DNA of 64,000 nt from Methylobacterium sp. J-068 (GTDB lineage Bacteria > Pseudomonadota > Alphaproteobacteria > Rhizobiales > Beijerinckiaceae), in the NCBI RefSeq assembly GCF_022829445.1, contig NZ_JAKSXY010000100.1, forward strand, positions 1 to 64,000, given 5' to 3'. A program made the position numbers and the translations under genes. Positions 60,886 to 64,000 of this stretch are shown here, piece by piece (position 1 is the stretch's first letter; the number at the start of each line of letters is the position of its first letter). Below the pieces are notes generated by a model. That model was not told the DNA's origin, searched no databases, and saw nothing but the letters and a program-made list of their open reading frames with translations.

Positions 60886-60921
60886 TTGACAAAATATACA
60901 AGACGTCGTTTCATGTATAAT
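60886..60921. promoter_or_regulatory. Divergent promoter/operator, GntR and TRAP genes
   Basis: TTGACA (60886) and TATAAT (60916) are 24 bp apart, too far for one standard promoter, so they may belong to different promoters. TATACA (60895-60900) and TGTATA (60914-60919) form an inverted pair separated by 13 bp that suits a GntR dimer. Confidence 0.5.
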
Positions 60922-60993
60922 CAAAGTGCGCCGCAGTATAAATGCTGCGCTGCAAAAACGGAGCGGCCCGAGGCCGCCCAGGAGTGACACGCC

Positions 60994-62013
60994 ATGATGT
61001 TGACGCGCCGTGCCCTCGTTGCGGGCGGCCTCGCCGCCCCCGCCCTCCTGTCCCTGGGCTCGCGCGCCCGGGCCGCCACCACCCTGAAGCTCTCGCACCA
61101 GTTCCCCGGCGGCACCATCGACGAGGGTGATTTCCGCGATCGCATGTGCCGGAAGTTCGCCGCGATGCTGGCCGAGCGCTCGAAGGGCGCCCTGGAGGTG
61201 CAGGTCTATCCGGGGTCGTCCCTGATGAAGACGAACGCCCAGTTCGGCGCCATGCGCAAGGGCGCGCTCGACCTGTCGCTCTATCCCTCGCCCTATGCGG
61301 GGGGCGAGGTGGCGGAGATGAATATCGGCCTGATGCCGGCGCTGGTGAGTTCCTACGAGCAGGCCATCGCCTGGAAGAAGGCTCCGGTCGGCCGGAAGAT
61401 CGCCGAGATCCTCGATGCGAAGGGCATCATCCTCGTCTCCTGGGTCTGGCAGTCGGGCGGCGTCGCCAGCCGCGAGCGGCCCCTCTACGCGCCGTCGGAC
61501 GCCAAGGGCCTCAAGGTCCGCGGCGGCTCGCGCGAGATGGACCTGATGATGAAGCAGGCGGGCGCGGCCACCCTGTCGATCCCGTCGAGCGAATCCTACG
61601 CCGCCATGCAGACGGGCGCCTGCGACGCGGTCATCACCTCGTCCACCAGCCTGATCTCGTTCCGCCTGGAGGAGCTGGCGAAGTCCCTGACCTCGGGCCG
61701 CGAGCGCTCCTACTGGTTCATGCTGGAGCCGATCATGATGTCGAAGATCGCGTTCGAGCGCCTGCCCAAGGACCAGCAGGACCTGATCATGGCGATCGGT
61801 GCCGAGCTCGAGCCCTTCGGGCAGGCCGGCGCCAAGGCCGACGACACCAAGGTCGAGGAGATCTTCGGCAAGGCCGGCGCCAAGGTCCAGAACCTTGACG
61901 AGAAGACGCTGGGCCAGTGGCGCGACATCGCCCGCGACACCGCCTGGAAGGACTTCGCCGGCAAGTCCGCGAGCTGCGCCGAGCTCCTCAAGCTGGCGGA
62001 GCAGGTGTCGTGA
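60994..62013 (+). CDS. TRAP transporter substrate-binding protein (DctP family)
   Basis: This 339-residue periplasmic protein has a twin-arginine signal (LTRRALVAGGLAAPALLSL) cut near ARA. The mature part has LKLSHQFPGGTIDEGDF, VYPGSSLMK and the family motif GLKVRGGSREMDLMM. The Arg of this motif usually binds the carboxylate of the ligand. GGAG precedes the ATG. The substrate is probably an organic acid; its identity is unknown. Confidence 0.93.
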   Translation: MMLTRRALVAGGLAAPALLSLGSRARAATTLKLSHQFPGGTIDEGDFRDRMCRKFAAMLAERSKGALEVQVYPGSSLMKTNAQFGAMRKGALDLSLYPSPYAGGEVAEMNIGLMPALVSSYEQAIAWKKAPVGRKIAEILDAKGIILVSWVWQSGGVASRERPLYAPSDAKGLKVRGGSREMDLMMKQAGAATLSIPSSESYAAMQTGACDAVITSSTSLISFRLEELAKSLTSGRERSYWFMLEPIMMSKIAFERLPKDQQDLIMAIGAELEPFGQAGAKADDTKVEEIFGKAGAKVQNLDEKTLGQWRDIARDTAWKDFAGKSASCAELLKLAEQVS

Positions 62014-62654
62014 GCCACGCCTTCGACGCGGCCTCGGCCGCTTCAGAGACCGCGCAGGCTGTGCCCGAGCCCCGGATTCCCGGCGTGCTCGGGCATCTCG
62101 ACCGGGGCATGAAGGCCATCAACCGGGTGATCATGCTGCTCGGCGGCCTCGCCCTGGTCTGCGCCTGCCTCGTGCTCAGCTACAGCGTCGTCGTGCGCTA
62201 CGCCCTGCACGAGCCCACAGACTGGCAGGACGAGATGGCGGTGTTCCTCATCGTGGGCGCGACCTTCTTCTCGGCCGCCGCCGTGCAGGCCAAGCGCGGC
62301 CACGTGGCGATCGAGGCGCTGAGCGGCCTGCTCTCGCCCCGCGTCAACCGCGCCCGCCTGCTGATGGCCGACATCGTCAGCGTGGTGTTCGTGACGTTCT
62401 TCGCCTGGAAGAGCTGGACCCTGCTGCACGAGGCCTGGGTGGACGGGCAGGTCTCGCAATCCTCCTGGGGGCCGCCCCTTTGGATTCCCTACGCCCTGAT
62501 GGCGGTGGGCATGAGCTTCCTCGGCCTGCAATTCGTGCTCCAGATCGTCGAGGCGCTGACCTACGGCCCGCGCGCGGCCGGCTGGGCCGACCCGAAGGTC
62601 GGCCTCGGCGCCGATCTCGGCAAGAAACCCCTCACCACGGGCACCCATCCATGA
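62010..62654 (+). CDS. TRAP transporter small permease (DctQ family)
   Basis: A GTG at 62010 overlaps the dctP stop by 4 nt. The 214-residue protein has four membrane helices with the conserved ALHEPTDWQDEMAVFLIVGATFF region (split) and KRGHVAIEAL. It forms the membrane part with the large permease. The N-terminal 35 residues are cytosolic and Ala-rich. Confidence 0.92.
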   Translation: MSHAFDAASAASETAQAVPEPRIPGVLGHLDRGMKAINRVIMLLGGLALVCACLVLSYSVVVRYALHEPTDWQDEMAVFLIVGATFFSAAAVQAKRGHVAIEALSGLLSPRVNRARLLMADIVSVVFVTFFAWKSWTLLHEAWVDGQVSQSSWGPPLWIPYALMAVGMSFLGLQFVLQIVEALTYGPRAAGWADPKVGLGADLGKKPLTTGTHP

Positions 62655-64000
62655 GCGTCGCGGCCATCGGCTTCCTCTATGCGGGCGCGACGCTCAGCGC
62701 GATGCTCGCCGGCATTCCCATCGCCTTCGCCCTCGGCTTCGTGGCGCTGGCCTTCATGTATGTCTTCATGCCCGGCGCCTCCCTCGATACGGTGGCGCAG
62801 AACGTCTACGAGGAGATGGCCTCCATCACCCTGCTGTCGATCCCGCTCTTCATCCTGAAGGGCGCGGCGATCGGCCGGTCCAGGGCGGGCCAGGACCTCT
62901 ACTCGGCCATGCATGCCTGGATGCACCGCATCCCCGGAGGGCTCGGCATCGCCAACGTCTTCGCCTGCGCGCTCTTCGCCGCCATGGCGGGCTCCTCGCC
63001 CGCCACCTGCTCGGCCATCGGCTCGGCGGGCATCCCGGAGATGAGGAAGCGCGGCTACTCGCCGGGCTTCGCCGCCGGCATCATCGCGGCGGGCGGGACG
63101 CTGGGCATCCTGCTGCCGCCCTCGATCACCATGATCCTCTACGCGGTGGCCGCCGAGCAGTCCCTGGGCCGCCTGTTCCTCGCGGGTATCGGGCCGGGCC
63201 TGCTCCTGGTCGGCCTGTTCGCCACTTGGTCGGTCTACCGCTTCCGCGCGGAATACGCCGCCGCCAAGCAGGCCTACGAGCGCCACGGCACGCCCTCCGC
63301 CATCCTGGCCGAGGACACCTACAGCATGCGCCAGCGCTTCTCGACGCTGCCGCGCGTGCTGCCCTTCGTCATCCTGCTCACCGGCGTGATGATCGCGCTC
63401 TACGGCGGCTACGCCACGCCCTCCGAGACGGCGGGCCTCGGCGGCCTCCTGGCGCTCGGCCTCATCGCGATCATCTACGGCGTCTGGCGCCCCAGGGACG
63501 TGAACCCGATCCTCGCCGCGACCCTGCGGGAATCGACCATGCTGATGCTGATCATCGGCATGTCGCTCCTCTACGCCTACGTGATGAGCTACCTGCACAT
63601 CTCGCAATCGGCGGCCTCGGCCATCGTGGCGATGCAGCTCTCGCCCTGGGTGCTGCTGGTGACGATCCTCGGCCTCGTGATCCTGCTCGGCTTCTTCCTG
63701 CCGCCGGTCTCGATCATCCTGATGACGGCGCCGATCATCCTGCCACCGCTGAAAGCCGCCGGGTTCGACCTCGTCTGGTTCGGCGTGGTGATGACCATCA
63801 CCATGGAGATGGGGCTGATCCACCCGCCGGTGGGCCTCAACATCTTCGTCATCAAGAACATCGCCCCCGACATCCCGCTCAAGGACATCATCTGGGGCAC
63901 GCTGCCCTTCGTGATCCTGATGGGGATCGCGATCCTGATCCTCTGCCTCGTGCCCGGCATCGCCATGTGGCTGCCGAACTGGCTCCTGCCCACCACGCGC
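62651..64000 (+). CDS. TRAP transporter large permease (DctM family), partial
   Basis: The gene starts at ATG 62651, overlapping dctQ by 4 nt, and runs through the window end without a stop; 450 codons are seen, near full length. It has family motifs IPIAFALGFVALAFMY, LLSIPLFILKGAAIGRS, AAMAGSSPATCSAIGS, GGTLGILLPPSI and the late EMGLIHPPVGLNIFV. About twelve membrane helices. It couples uptake to the sodium or proton gradient. Confidence 0.94.
   Translation, partial: MSVAAIGFLYAGATLSAMLAGIPIAFALGFVALAFMYVFMPGASLDTVAQNVYEEMASITLLSIPLFILKGAAIGRSRAGQDLYSAMHAWMHRIPGGLGIANVFACALFAAMAGSSPATCSAIGSAGIPEMRKRGYSPGFAAGIIAAGGTLGILLPPSITMILYAVAAEQSLGRLFLAGIGPGLLLVGLFATWSVYRFRAEYAAAKQAYERHGTPSAILAEDTYSMRQRFSTLPRVLPFVILLTGVMIALYGGYATPSETAGLGGLLALGLIAIIYGVWRPRDVNPILAATLRESTMLMLIIGMSLLYAYVMSYLHISQSAASAIVAMQLSPWVLLVTILGLVILLGFFLPPVSIILMTAPIILPPLKAAGFDLVWFGVVMTITMEMGLIHPPVGLNIFVIKNIAPDIPLKDIIWGTLPFVILMGIAILILCLVPGIAMWLPNWLLPTTR

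Noticed and set aside
60886-60921. Single sigma-70 promoter formed by TTGACA and TATAAT
   Set aside because: The spacer is 24 bp, well outside the 16-18 bp range, so the two boxes are not one promoter.
1-64000. CRISPR arrays, prophage or complete insertion sequences
   Set aside because: No array of regularly spaced repeats, no phage structural genes and no complete transposase with ends were seen; only a 39-codon fragment at the left edge is doubtful.

Overview
The window is high-GC chromosomal DNA whose gene content points to a Methylobacterium/Methylorubrum-type alphaproteobacterium of the Hyphomicrobiales. The evidence is the mix of C2/serine-glyoxylate enzymes, the MeaB GTPase, an HWE-family histidine kinase, small DUF6894- and DUF2735-like proteins, many FCD-type GntR regulators, and a tRNA-Arg(CCU) gene split by a group I intron. 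The species assignment is inference; no search was run. Most of the window reads as ordinary core chromosome. The clearest foreign-looking patch is a low-GC island at about 16,045-17,345.

Layout. 1-9,064: a fragment of an unidentified gene, then a seven-gene minus-strand run read from 9,064 downward: serine-glyoxylate-type aminotransferase, ACS-family MFS transporter, CaiB/BaiF CoA-transferase, crotonase, gamma-carbonic anhydrase-like protein, pyruvate kinase and OFA-family MFS transporter. A divergent GntR gene (9,249) probably controls it. 10,116-14,275: threonine aldolase diverges from a fused FAD/Fe-S 2-hydroxyacid dehydrogenase, so the first 14 kb look like a glyoxylate/glycine/2-hydroxyacid neighbourhood. 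14,550-17,235: an amino acid permease, then the low-GC pair of a HEPN/Abi-like protein and an XRE regulator. 17,546-20,027: a three-gene unit of a Tat-exported DJ-1/PfpI protein, a response regulator and a histidine kinase whose N-terminus matches the plant ethylene receptor domain. 20,500-22,910: M48 protease lipoprotein and SNase-like protein. 23,118-23,453: tRNA-Arg(CCU) with its intron. 24,694-27,200: XRE regulator, metK, trmB. 27,376-31,030: HWE kinase, a Pro-rich membrane protein, Fe/Mn superoxide dismutase.

31,328-43,005: murJ, a large AsmA-like protein, UvrD/PcrA helicase, PhoH, a Met/Arg-repeat secreted peptide, a LysE exporter and a YafK-type L,D-transpeptidase lipoprotein. 43,360-50,575: accA, AEC transporter, 3-hydroxybutyrate dehydrogenase, a CsbD/DUF883-like stress protein, a C15 peptidase overlapping meaB, a DUF900 hydrolase lipoprotein and an acidic hypothetical. 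50,783-58,153: a hypothetical, a YcbB-type L,D-transpeptidase, an SDR, zwf, a GntR regulator, a 58-residue Rmf-like protein, a small secreted protein, and an unknown 303-residue protein behind a perfect inverted repeat. 58,299-64,000: a chemotaxis receptor, then a GntR regulator divergent from a TRAP transporter (DctP-DctQ-DctM) that runs off the window.

Three families of short palindromic intergenic repeats and several short tandem repeats (mostly 15 or 18 bp) inside protein tails recur through the window. The best leads are the ethylene-receptor-like two-component unit, the HEPN/XRE island with its small terminator-bearing transcript candidate, the Rmf-like small ORF, and the repeat families.
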